DNA of 64,000 nt from Promerops cafer (taxonomy: Eukaryota > Chordata > Aves > Passeriformes > Nectariniidae): contig VZSE01006618.1 of assembly GCA_013398275.1 (NCBI GenBank), forward strand, positions 126,683-190,682, read 5' to 3'. The notes beneath the pieces were generated by a model that saw nothing but the letters and a program-made list of their open reading frames with translations, did no database searches and had not been told where the DNA came from. Of the stretch, positions 40,501 through 49,200 are shown in pieces; positions within the stretch are counted from its first letter, which is position 1; each line of letters begins with the position of its first letter. The position numbers and the translations under genes were made by a program.

Positions 40501-43500
40501 GATTAATTTCCACTCTTTAAATAACTTGAATCATGTCTCTAGTTGGAATATACCTAGTTTTGAGTTTCAGACAATGCTTTTCATGGGGTGGGAAAGACCC
40601 AAGTAGCGAACTGATGTGAAATATCAGTCTGGTCCATACAGAGGTAGATGCACAAGATCTAGAAACACAGCTTGGATACCTTTGAATAGCCTCCAGCAGC
40701 CCACAGTCCATCAGTTAAGTACATTGTGAGCCAGCAGTTGCATTCAGGCTATCATCTTTAATGGATGATAGCCTGAATAAGTGAATTTATTCTTTATTTG
40801 TTTCCTTATTTATATTCCTTATATTTATTCTTTATTTGTTTCCTTTTCAAACTGTTTTCATTTTTGTCTCCATGATATACTACTCTTTACACATCTGTTT
40901 TTTCCCCACTGAATTACATTGTATCAGCAGCAAACTTCCGTAGCGATTTCTTCGTTTATGAGTATGTTGAAGAGTAGATTCTTGTGGAATTCCACTGTTA
41001 TCTTCTTGCTCTTGTTGAGATGATCAACTGCTATCCTTTCTCTGGTGTTCTAAACCCTGAGTCAGCTGAGAGTACTTTTTGCTATGACTTCTTAGTTGTG
41101 TGTTTGGTAGGAGATTTCCTCAGTGTGGTGTTTGGTTTGGTTTTTAGGACTAGTGGGAAGAGTGACTTCTCTATAAAAGCTAGATTAATTAATTCTTCCT
41201 GGTGTACCCATACACCCTGTTAGGTTTAGGTTTAGTTATGGTTTCAACGAGTTTGGCTACTATGGAAGTTCTGGTGGCACTTTCTAGGTTATTTCTAAGG
41301 CCTCTATTTAAAGAAAAATAAAATAAAAAATGGAAGAACAGTTATTCCTGTGGTGTCAGTGCCAGTGTTGGTGACTAACTTCCAGTCAGTGTCACAACTT
41401 CTTGTTTGAATTTCCTTATAACTCTTGAAAATCCTAAATATCAGCAGTCTGTAGTAACTTGTTTTAATATTTACTGTATGTATTTGTAGATTATTCTCAG
41501 ACTAAAGCAGAATAGGTTTTATTACAGTATTCTTCAGCCCTTCCCCACATAAGAAAGGGTTTCTCTCACATGAGTATGTCCTTCTGCAATGAGTTCTTGA
41601 TGGGAAGGACGGACTGTGGCCTTATCTTCACCAAGTGCTTTTTCTATGCTTCAGTCATCTATCAGCTGTAGACTCTTTGGCAGGATTCCTGCTTCTGGTT
41701 TTTTTATTAATATGTATCTCTTTAGCAAGATGTTCTTCAAGATTTATAACCCGTCTCACTGAAGTTCTAACATTTAATTTGGCTGGCGGATGTATTGAAT
41801 TTAGTATAAAAACAAAGTTTTTAGAGTCCTTAGGGTTGATTTCTTGTTGAGTACTTTTCTATTGCGTTGTCTGTTTACAATAACAGTTAAAGTCTTTTTT
41901 TAATACCAATTCCTTCGGAAGTTCAGATTTTCTTGCCCGTTATTGATCATCAACAGGGAGTGTTTAAAATGCTGGCAGCTGGAATTCAGGAAACCATCTG
42001 ATTAAAGTCTTTCAAATATTATTAGGTTGACTGTATAAACATAGTCAACATATCAAACAAAAAAATTACCTTTTTTTTACCCACATAGTAAATATAATAC
42101 TGATTGTATTAATAATCAAACGCTCCAGATGAAAGCAATGTCAGAATTGCAAAGATAAACTCGCACTTCATGATATGCGTAGATACAGGGTGTTTGTGTA
42201 ACCTCCTGTCTTATTTTTTAGCTACCTGAGGTCTTTTGTCTTACTCTGAGTGTAAGACTGACTGTACTCAGTTAGTGCACAAAGTCATATGGAAAATGAC
42301 AGGGAGGAAAACCAGTGGAGAGAGGACCATGTTTACTAAACCACTTTAATGTCATGAAGTGGTAGTGGATTCAAACCTTTGTTTTTTTAGTACCTGTATA
42401 GAGCTTAAAAAATTAGAACCAAGCAAACTTTTAGAATGGATAGACTGATTTCATTAAATCCACAAAGTAAGTTATCTAAAATTTTACATAGTGCTATACA
42501 AATGCAAAAGGACACCTTACCAGAAATTTGTTTCCAAGCCTTGTTTTTAACCACAAGTTGTAATTTCAGAAAACAGTTCTTGAAGGTTTGGTACTAGGCA
42601 CTATGGGACTGATGGTGGAAGTTTCCTGCAGCTATTTAGCTTTTATTTTCTCAAAAAAATTTATTTCATATACCATATAGTGAAGGAGTAAATCTCAGTA
42701 CCTTGAGCAGTTCCAGAAGTGTAAGTTTTATGTCTTATCAACTTAAGCCAAAGTGAGTAAGAGGGTTTGTTAATAATTTTGCTGTTTTGTTAATGGGAAG
42801 ATATCTATGATTGGGCTGCATTTGATCCAGCCTGAACAGGTTTACTGTGATGGTGATAGTCACTGGTCTTACTGCATTATAGACATTGCCAGGTAAGACA
42901 TTCTATTAACGCCTACGTTTCCAAATCTCCTGGAGATGTAATTGTCATGACTTCATTCCTAAAGTTCTGCTCTGTTGCTATAATTAGCACTTTTACATGT
43001 AATCACATAGTCAACTGAGTTATGTCGTCACCCTTTCCCATGCAGCGTGAACAAGAAAATGCAATGGCTCACCTTAAAAAGCAGCAACAAGAGCTCGAGC
43101 ACATGAGGTTGCGCTATTTGGCAGCAGAAGAAAAAGAGCTGGGGAAAACAGACCGACAAGAGCTGGAGAATATCAGAAATGAACTTAACAGGTATGAAAA
43201 GTATTTGTAAGATTCCTCCCCAACTGTCCCCTGTCTTCTATTTTCTTGCTGTCAGTCTCAAAACAAGAGAAAATTCAATTAAATCAAGATTATAATTGGC
43301 GTTCGGTTCAGTGAAAGAACACAGTTTAGTGTCCCTTAGGCAAAGATTGCACATTTGTAAAATGCAACAGTACACCAGTATAGAAAAATCCATGTTTAAC
43401 AGCACCTGGTTTATTTTTTGTTAAGGTCATAGTTGTACAGCACCAAGCTTTTTTTCTATTTTAAATCTTCAGTTCTAACACAGCTGCTGTGTTAAGAAAA

Positions 43501-44101
43501 GAACAAGGCACATTTAATTCTTATTTTGAATGCATTCAAATTTTAAATTTATCTAATATTGTCCTCCAAAGGCTGTCTGCACTAGTTTTGTATGTTGAAC
43601 CCTTTTGAGTACAGTTTGCATTACCAAGCAGAAGCCTTGATAGCAAGTATCAAGTTACATATGCACATACAAATGGTTTTGTTAATATTTAAGTATTATG
43701 TTAATATATCTTTTATTTATAGTTTTCCCCAGAGACAGAATAATTTTTTACCTTTTATAAATTTCTGTATTTTACTTAATAGTTCAGTAGATTATCTTTG
43801 TTTTAGTTTATCAAAGTGAGGGTTAATATCCTCTAATTCTTTTTATTTTATTGGTATCAGGCTAAAACAACAAGAAGAAGAGAGAAAGAAATTGCAGGAT
43901 GCTAGAGAAAATTCTGCTGCTAGAGTGGATAGTCTTCATTGTAGAAAACTAAATGAGAATACAGATGATTACCTCTCTCGTCTGATAGAAGAGAGGGATA
44001 CCCTGCTGAGAACAGGAGTCTATAATCATGAAGACCATATTGTAAGTGAACTTGATCGTCAAATCAGAGAAGCTATTGCAAAAAGGAACAGCACTATTTA
44101 A
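7462..44101 (+). CDS. CEP120: Centrosomal protein 120 (CEP120/CCDC100), complete 21-exon gene
   Basis: Seen: 21 exons join at 7462-7513, 8685-8841, 9652-9766, 10684-10825, 12923-13071, 14171-14368, 16378-16605, 16862-17069, 18108-18218, 19462-19639, 21130-21279, 22093-22275, 24554-24650, 24740-24892, 25541-25630, 26037-26129, 27735-27896, 31368-31490, 32897-32995, 43046-43191 and 43861-44101. All introns are GT-AG. The 3075 nt CDS encodes 1024 residues and matches human CEP120 (986 residues, from memory) along its length. Three C2-like regions lie near residues 1-115, 145-300 and 475-620, with a coiled coil near 705-965. The start has a strong Kozak context (G at -3, G at +4). Known: CEP120 is enriched on daughter centrioles, binds tubulin through its C2 domains, works with CPAP, SPICE1 and TACC3 in centriole elongation, and is mutated in Joubert syndrome and skeletal ciliopathies. 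Odd: exon 9 adds 37 residues absent from human. No frameshift or internal stop was seen. Confidence 0.98.
7943..7968. repeat. (GT)n microsatellite in intron 1
   Basis: About 13 uninterrupted GT dinucleotides. Likely length-polymorphic. Confidence 0.95.
8273..8295. repeat. Poly(T) tract in intron 1
   Basis: 23 consecutive T residues. It could be the tail of a minus-strand retroposed sequence, but no recognisable retroposon body or target duplication is next to it, so I treat it as simple sequence. Confidence 0.9.
8685..8841 (+). CDS. CEP120: CEP120 exon 2 (residues 18-70)
   Basis: Core of the first C2 domain; the motif QPEFATELAWELDRK is almost identical to human. Enters after phase 1, and its last two bases (AG) begin an Arg codon completed in exon 3. 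Confidence 0.97.
9652..9766 (+). CDS. CEP120: CEP120 exon 3 (residues 70-108)
   Basis: Continues the first C2 domain with the motifs LQRTPIKLQCFALDP and IGYIVLDLR, both conserved with human. Ends in phase 0. Confidence 0.97.
10684..10825 (+). CDS. CEP120: CEP120 exon 4 (residues 109-156)
   Basis: Encodes APKWYPLLSNKYPKFKPEI and the linker from the first to the second C2 domain. Conserved with human. Ends in phase 1. Confidence 0.97.
10826..12922 (+). other. CEP120 intron 4
   Basis: A 2097 bp AT-rich GT-AG intron. No repeat family or coding sequence recognised. Confidence 0.85.
12923..13071 (+). CDS. CEP120: CEP120 exon 5 (residues 156-205)
   Basis: Start of the second C2 region, with motif EEGYHQIGPAEYC and then SVTIAFATQLEQ. 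The positions equivalent to human V194 and A199, which I recall as sites of ciliopathy missense variants, are V195 and A200 here and are unchanged. Confidence 0.97.
14171..14368 (+). CDS. CEP120: CEP120 exon 6 (residues 206-271)
   Basis: 198 bp exon, phase 0 at both ends. The motif EFFFYYSLLGNDVTNEPF, followed by LINPNFEPERASVRIRS, is near-identical to human and lies in the second C2 region. Confidence 0.98.
14369..16377 (+). other. CEP120 intron 6
   Basis: A 2009 bp intron. It contains a CR1 LINE 3' fragment near its 5' end and a TG/TA-rich stretch at about 15,640-15,672. The acceptor is preceded by five TG dinucleotides. Confidence 0.85.
14937..15036 (+). mobile_element. CR1 LINE 3'-end fragment
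   Basis: The order of elements matches the terminal ~100 bp of avian CR1: an AGGGACATGG-like start, then GGCTGGACTCAGCAGTCTTA, then GGGTCTTTTCCAA, then a short ATCTATGATTCTA tail. Older copies diverge as this one does. It is 5'-truncated, as most CR1 insertions are, and inserted in the sense direction in intron 6. Confidence 0.85.
16378..16605 (+). CDS. CEP120: CEP120 exon 7 (residues 272-347)
   Basis: 228 bp exon, phase 0 at both ends. Completes the second C2 region with CGDHSLGSTEVPL and ELAPTVGVSV-like sequence (here DLAPTVGVSV). The acceptor has a TG-repeat tract instead of a good polypyrimidine run, which may weaken it. Skipping would remove 76 residues in frame. Confidence 0.97.
16862..17069 (+). 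CDS. CEP120: CEP120 exon 8 (residues 348-417), linker
   Basis: Poorly conserved linker rich in Gln, Ser, Lys and Glu, followed by the conserved ATESEVESLKFEKGTKP. This matches human ATESEVESLQYDKDTKP. Ends in phase 1. Confidence 0.95.
18108..18218 (+). CDS. CEP120: CEP120 exon 9 (residues 417-454), putative cassette exon
   Basis: 111 bp open segment with a good polypyrimidine tract, AG acceptor and a CCA|GTAAGG donor; phase 1 at both ends. It encodes 37 residues beginning GLVASCPQEVSKQC in the linker. My memory of human CEP120 has nothing equivalent: human runs from TKPNPK straight to the sequence matching exon 10. It could be a bird-specific exon, an alternative exon or an unused pseudo-exon. 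Including or skipping it keeps the frame. Confidence 0.6.
19462..19639 (+). CDS. CEP120: CEP120 exon 10 (residues 454-513)
   Basis: Ser/Pro-rich linker, then the start of the third C2 domain with HHFCFSIDLRSI and FPINCILR. Both are conserved with human. Ends with AG of a split Arg codon. Confidence 0.97.
21130..21279 (+). CDS. CEP120: CEP120 exon 11 (residues 513-563)
   Basis: Third C2 domain; YPFFGSAAPIMTSPP and VFLPKSYCAFDFATMPHQLQ are almost unchanged from human. Confidence 0.98.
22093..22275 (+). CDS. CEP120: CEP120 exon 12 (residues 563-624)
   Basis: Third C2 domain, with LPLLVELWHKDK and EKTRFLGGNGEQCWRQT. Conserved with human. Ends in phase 2. Confidence 0.97.
22276..24553 (+). other. 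CEP120 intron 12
   Basis: A 2278 bp AT-rich intron with a TA/TG microsatellite at 22,851-22,897. No coding sequence or repeat family recognised in the remainder. Confidence 0.85.
22851..22897. repeat. Compound (TA)n/(TG)n microsatellite
   Basis: Alternating TA and TG blocks over about 47 bp in intron 12. Likely unstable in length. Confidence 0.9.
24554..24650 (+). CDS. CEP120: CEP120 exon 13 (residues 624-656)
   Basis: End of the third C2 region, with LEDYGLVKVQEI and SDSSQ as in human. Ends in phase 0 and is followed by an intron of only 89 bp. Confidence 0.97.
24740..24892 (+). CDS. CEP120: CEP120 exon 14 (residues 657-707)
   Basis: A variable linker (DVGAGQQRQVPHTQP), then the strongly conserved YKAALELEMWKEMQED that opens the C-terminal helical region. 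Confidence 0.97.
25541..25630 (+). CDS. CEP120: CEP120 exon 15 (residues 708-737)
   Basis: Coiled-coil segment containing MQALAEEWKKRDRERE. 90 bp, phase 0 at both ends. Confidence 0.97.
26037..26129 (+). CDS. CEP120: CEP120 exon 16 (residues 738-768)
   Basis: Coiled-coil segment containing KTLRDLDKRERQL. 93 bp, phase 0 at both ends. Confidence 0.97.
26130..27734 (+). other. CEP120 intron 16
   Basis: A 1605 bp intron. A GC-richer nested hairpin at 26,655-26,694 is the only local structure I noticed. Confidence 0.8.
27735..27896 (+). CDS. CEP120: CEP120 exon 17 (residues 769-822)
   Basis: Coiled coil, with LQVLQDSVRRAREEC and HQLELERSKIKQLEED as in human. 162 bp, phase 0 at both ends. Confidence 0.97.
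27897..31367 (+). other. CEP120 intron 17
   Basis: A 3471 bp AT-rich intron. It contains a 139-codon open frame (28,738-29,157) that resembles nothing I know and two small perfect hairpins at 29,576-29,602 and 29,828-29,847. Confidence 0.8.
31368..31490 (+). CDS. CEP120: CEP120 exon 18 (residues 823-863)
   Basis: Coiled coil, with YKTLEKEFQQYKEQQ and LQSEINLLSLEK, conserved with human. 123 bp, phase 0. Confidence 0.97.
32897..32995 (+). CDS. CEP120: CEP120 exon 19 (residues 864-896)
   Basis: Coiled coil containing LERKLESATKSKLHYKQQW, almost identical to human. 99 bp, phase 0. Precedes the largest intron. Confidence 0.97.
40742..40778. repeat. Perfect 15 bp inverted repeat in intron 19
   Basis: Arm ATTCAGGCTATCATC at 40,742-40,756 is the exact reverse complement of 40,764-40,778, with a 7 bp spacer. 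No mismatches. Confidence 0.95.
40785..40845. repeat. 23 bp direct repeat, 38 bp period
   Basis: The 23 bp pyrimidine-rich unit at 40,785-40,807 recurs exactly at 40,823-40,845, just after the inverted repeat. Confidence 0.9.
43046..43191 (+). CDS. CEP120: CEP120 exon 20 (residues 897-945)
   Basis: Coiled coil, with MRLRYLAAEEKE and RQELENIRNELNR, conserved with human. Ends with AG of a split Arg codon. Confidence 0.97.
43861..44101 (+). CDS. CEP120: CEP120 exon 21 (residues 945-1024) and stop
   Basis: The end of the coiled coil and the conserved C-terminus RLIEERDTLLRTGVYNHED, then SELDRQIRE. The residue equivalent to human I975, which I recall as a ciliopathy site, is I1013 and unchanged. 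TAA stop at 44,099-44,101. Confidence 0.98.
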
Positions 44102-44315
44102 AAGCATGCAAAAAGTTTTAGAAAGAGCCAAAATCCGAACAGAGTGACTTTTATAAGCCTATAGTACTTTGCGAAATATGTAATGTCATGCTTTGTTTTG
44201 CACATTATGGTCAGCTCTCTTTGAAGTTAATGTAAATGTTTGCAACATGTCAAGTTAAGCACAGTTGTAAGTTTTATGAGGGCAATGACTGGTTTTAAAT
44301 GTTTTTATACTCACA

Positions 44316-44358
44316 TGTATGTATATATATAATTGTGTGTGTGTGTGTGTCTGTGTGT
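44316..44358. repeat. TA/TG microsatellite in the 3' UTR
   Basis: TA-rich block, then interrupted TG repeats, about 43 bp. If transcribed it gives a UG-rich stretch of the kind bound by CELF- and TDP-43-type proteins. Confidence 0.85.
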
Positions 44359-44620
44359 AAATATATTTATCTTGTGTACCCTCTTCTAAAATGTTTCCTA
44401 CCTCTTTTTGCAACACCCTTACTAGGTTTATTTGTAATATTTTTAATATTGATTCTAAGAGGTTTATAGTCAATATTGTTATGATTTCATTCAGTTTTTA
44501 AAAATGTGTCTTCAGCTATACTAGGGCAAAATGACATCAGCTGTTTTCTCTGACAAAACTCTTAATTCTGAACTGAACTAAAGCACTGACCCAATGTTAG
44601 TTCTTTACTAAGTGACAAGT

Positions 44621-44626
44621 AATAAA
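44621..44626 (+). terminator. CEP120: Candidate proximal poly(A) signal
   Basis: Canonical AATAAA 520 bp after the stop codon, followed by a T-rich stretch. It is the first canonical hexamer in the 3' UTR; use would give a short 3' UTR. Confidence 0.5.
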
Positions 44627-45960
44627 TTTTTGCTTCTCTGACTGCAGCTAACATAACTAAGTTATGTAGTAAATAAGAGACAAGGTTTTGAGTGGGAGGG
44701 GGAAAATACCAAACCTTATGAAGCTGAAGCTGAATCAGTTATTAACTAGCCTCATTGTACAGGGGTGCCCTAGGAGTTTTGCACATGTCCTGGTAAGGAC
44801 AGGAGGGTGAAGACCTTATTCAGAAGTATACATGCATTCTTATATCACTCCCAAACAAGGAAAGATACTTGAAGCCATAATTCTGAATACAAACATAAAA
44901 CAAGAGCTTTTCTAAGTCAAGATGTTTTCTTTAATCGGGATGTAACCGCTTTCAAGTTACTTCACATGTATTTCAAAACATGTTAACTCATTACCACATA
45001 AATTATATGTAAAGTTTTGTTTGATTGTGGAATTTGATTGTGCATGAACAGCATGCAAGGGAGAAATCCACAATTAATGTTACTTTGTCCATAATCACAA
45101 TTGAAAAAATTTTGGTTTCCAGCTTTCATTCTGTTTCTGTTAGGTTTGTGTGGATTTACCTAGTAACATTAACTTACAGCACTGTCCATTCAATAGGCAT
45201 TCTTGTCTGTCCTGTAGTCACAAGTGTTTCCTTTTGAATGTCAAGTACAAAAATCATCTTAGGATTTATTATTTTTAGAATGAATGAAGATACCAATGGA
45301 AAAAATAGTGGTTTGGGTTTTTTGCATAAAATCAGTGAAATTTCATAGAGACGCTTGAATGCACTGTTTTGTGTGGTATTAATTATAAAATGGGAGGAGG
45401 GTTATTTGTATATGGCTTTACCTCTCCATGCATTTTTTGTCCTCCTCCTTACCATGAGTGTAGGTCCTGCTAAATAAATTATTTATTTAGACTCCTTAGA
45501 AAAGTAATAAACAAGCTGTATAAGCATTGAGATCATATTCCCTTAGGAATAATTGAATACTTATCAATACCAGACTTTGTAAGAAATGCCTTTGTAAATT
45601 TATTTTTCTAAGTAGTGTGCTTAGAGATCCCTCTCCACTAGCAAAGAAAATATCACCCTTTTAAATCCCATAGAAATCCATGAAATGCAATTCTACAATA
45701 CTTTTTACATCATGCTGTGTGATATCACTGATGCAGGGTTATATGCAATTATTGTAAATGATGCAGGAAGCTTGTATCTTGACAGGAAAACTTGTTCATG
45801 GTTTTTTTCTCCAAATGCTTGCTCATTTGTGTAGTTTCTTCTCTAGACACTGGAGGGTGCCTGAGGCTTAAATATTGCAAAGACAGTGTTGACTAAATTT
45901 TCATAACTGGTTGGTTTTTGAAGTGGTATTTTATGACTTTTCAGGTGTATTATTTTATGA

Positions 45961-45966
45961 AATAAA
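45961..45966 (+). terminator. CEP120: Candidate distal poly(A) signal
   Basis: Canonical AATAAA with a T-rich stretch about 40 bp downstream. Use would give a 3' UTR of about 1.9 kb. Chosen only as a plausible distal site. Confidence 0.35.
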
Positions 45967-46242
45967 ATTCAATTTTCAAGCAAATATTAAGGAATTTGCA
46001 TTTTTTTAAACTATGTGTTTGAACAAACAATTTTGTTTACTATTTCCAGTCATATGACAGTCTTTAGTGCTTGAATCTATAAAATAATAAACTTGTTAAT
46101 CAAAGTTAATTTCACTTTTTGGTTTTCTTAGTAATTTTTGAGTCTCTTCTGTGGCATGTAAAAAAATTACAGTCGTTGCTGTATGTCTTATAAAGAAACT
46201 TGAGTTTTCTTTCTAGCAAATCAAAGTACTGAGTAAAATAAA

Positions 46243-49200
46243 ACATAGAATGCTTGTTTTTTAAAAACATTAATACACTTCATAATTTAAGCGATTTGGG
46301 TCCATTTAGCCATTGGAAAGATCACAGCTTACAAGGTGCAAAGCATAAATTCTGTGATTATTAAAGCAACTTACATAGAATATTTGTTTTGTTTTATAAT
46401 CATTACTCTTTGTGTTCATTGTTTGTATTAGAATGAGGAGATTATGGATATCTAAGCTGTATGTTTCAATTTAATTTTTTCCAGCACAATTTGTCTCTGC
46501 TTCATTCTGAAGCAGAATATATGTTCGTAGTAGATATGTATAGCAGACATTAACTCAATATTACTGTCTTTCAAAGAAAATTTTTATGTTGGGTTCCATT
46601 TGTCTTTTCATTATCTCAAAGCCATTTTAGAGCTTTGAGTTATTCAGTGGAAAGACTAAATACCATTTTTTAATCAGAAATATCTCAAATTTTGTATCTT
46701 AACCTCTTTGTTGCACAAGGAATGTCATTTTAAACAGATGATTGAGATAAGAAGCCCATTTTAATTTACCCAGCATAAAAAGGCTGCTGGAAGTGAGACC
46801 TGTGTTTACAGGTTCAGTCCTGGTTCCATAGGCCAGAGAAAACGTGGTGGGAAGAGGAGCAACTGCTAGACCCTCCTGGAATTCTGGCAAAGTGCTACTG
46901 ATTTTTTTGCACCCAGGTTTCACTAGGGAAGCTGATGGAATTATTTCAAAACAAGTACTCTTGCCGATACGTTTCTGTGAACCCAGGTGGTGGGGGTGTC
47001 AGTTCCATGTCAGATCAGTCCCAGCTTCATCTCTCTTAGGATTTGGGCCCAGAACTTGCAGTTCACTTTGAATAAGAAAACTTGGATTACAGTGTACTTG
47101 TACAGTCTAGTCCAGCAAAAGCATTAGTCCACATTCAAATTAGGGCATTTAGAAACACTGTTGTTTTTTCATCATGATCTTCAGGCAGGCAATCCCTCCC
47201 TGTGTCTTTAATGTGGTATTTTTTCTTCCAGTGGTGAGGACTTGCTGTTGCCTCAAATTACTTACTACAGGGCAGGAACCTGGATGTAGTGTTTGATTGA
47301 TATGGAGCATTCACTAAGATTTGAGAAATCTTACAAAGAAATAGACCTTTTTCCCCTGATAATTGTTAGACTGTTTCACAGAAAAATTGTACCTGAATTC
47401 TTACTTACATATTAGAGCAGTGGAATGCTTGTACATATATCTATTTAAAAAAATATGTCCAATTATTTCAGAAATAAGAGCATAGTTTTGCTTTGAATCT
47501 GAATTATTTAAGTATATAGTTACATTACTGATCTTTATAGTATTTTTTTATTTTGGAGTGAATCTCTAACCGCTGTTTCTATAATATTTCAGCAGTGATC
47601 CAACACTTTTAACACTAATACACTTTCTAAACTGCTGTTGCGGAAAAGAAACGTTGTATCTGGCACTGAGCTTTCACGTATTCAATCTGCAGTTCTCCTT
47701 CATTGCAGTTTAAATGCTTCTCCCTTCCATCCACCGAGATAAACCTTAACACACGGCTAAAAACAGAAGTCCTTTATCATATCTTCTAAGTGCTACTGGA
47801 GTATTTATACCAGTTATTACATATTTACACAATTATTTATTTTGCTACTACTGTGCCTAAATGATCATGACCTGTGTCAAGGCTTGGATGGGAAGCACTA
47901 GCCTTGCTATTGTTAAAGACAGAGCTGTAGAAAGGCGGCTGCATACTTAGATCTCATTTCATTTGTTTCTCCAGGGGGTTGTATTAGTAGTGTTTTCATT
48001 AGAAATGTTTTTACAGATGTTGGCTATCCAGATATGAAGTCCCTGTAGTGGAGAAGCAGTCAGGAGTTTGGCATTCAGAACAGAAAGGAAAAAAAATCAT
48101 CTTTGAGAGACTAATTTATAGAAAAATAATTTACTGACTTTCTGATGTATAAATGTACAGTAACCCCGTGGCAGCTTTAATGCAGAGTAATTGAATTCTT
48201 GCAAGTATGGTTATTTTCTGTTCTGAACTTGAAAAAATGCTACAGCCTGTCGTTCCCTGTCACTGAAGACTAAAATAGTCCCCATTAATAATGCTGCTGG
48301 AAAAGTGATGTCCCTTGCTTTGTAGTCCAGTACTCTTTTTTCCAAGTGAAAAACTTGTGGTAGTTAGTTTGACAGCATTTTAAACAATTGATGTATTACT
48401 ACAAAAAGTTTTGTTCTAACAACATATGTAGCGAGTAGATAGTTATGGAAGTGTAGTGTCACTGAGTGTTTGAGCAAAAGGTTTTAATGCAGCTACTGAC
48501 ACATAACTGCATTGACAAAATAGTATGGCATCAAAATTTAGAGTGAGTTTACTGGGGCAGATGGAGTCTAGGAGAACAGTCCACAGCCTAATACTCTTTC
48601 AGCAGTTGCTGTACATTGCTCATAGCTTTAAATGTACTATGAAAAGAACTGTTAAAACTTGAAAATAGTTAGGTACTGTGAATATTGTAAATTCTGGTTT
48701 ACAAAGGCAAATGTAAATAGAGCAGCAAAATTAAATCACCAGGGTTTTTGGAGCAGGCAATCAAGCTAACACATTTTTTTTGTAAAATTTAAGTTTAAGA
48801 GGTAATGGTAAATCTCCCACATTTCTGTATTTGCTTGATAGCATAAATGAGGGTGTTGTTTTGGTTTGGTTTTCTGATCTGGAGGTACAGAAAATAATTT
48901 TAATCATCTCTTGTTAAGAGATGTTTGTTTTACAGACACCAGACCATCAGTATGTTTGCCTGAAAAAGCTATTTTTAACAACAAGATTAATACTGTAATT
49001 CAATAGGTCATCCAGATCAGGGCTGGAAAGCACCATGAGCTGCTATTTGCTATATAATTAAGCGTGGACACAGCCAAAGTTGCGTCCCATTAATGTCAGA
49101 TACAAAGAGGATATGATGCTTCTCATCCCAATGAATAGCACAGTTTAGGAGTTTGTTAGAGCCAGCACTGTGGGTATGCTCTCATGAATACCAGTGTGTA

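Larger units (their letters stand above)
32996..43045 (+). other. CEP120 intron 19 (10 kb)
   Basis: A 10,050 bp AT-rich intron, about 27% of the gene span. I found an (AC)n tract at about 36,036-36,050, an inverted repeat at 40,742-40,778, a 23 bp tandem duplication at 40,785-40,845 and a small hairpin at 38,854-38,887. A 100-codon open frame at 35,600-35,902 is compatible with chance. No nested gene or known repeat family was recognised. Confidence 0.8.
44102..46242 (+). other. CEP120: CEP120 3' UTR (end uncertain)
   Basis: AT-rich sequence after the stop codon. AATAAA hexamers occur at 44,621, 45,473, 45,506, 45,961, 46,086 and 46,237, so several 3' ends are possible. A TG/TA repeat lies at 44,316-44,358, directly followed by a TGTAAATA motif at 44,356-44,363 (Pumilio-type element in RNA). 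The true cleavage site cannot be chosen from sequence alone. Confidence 0.6.
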
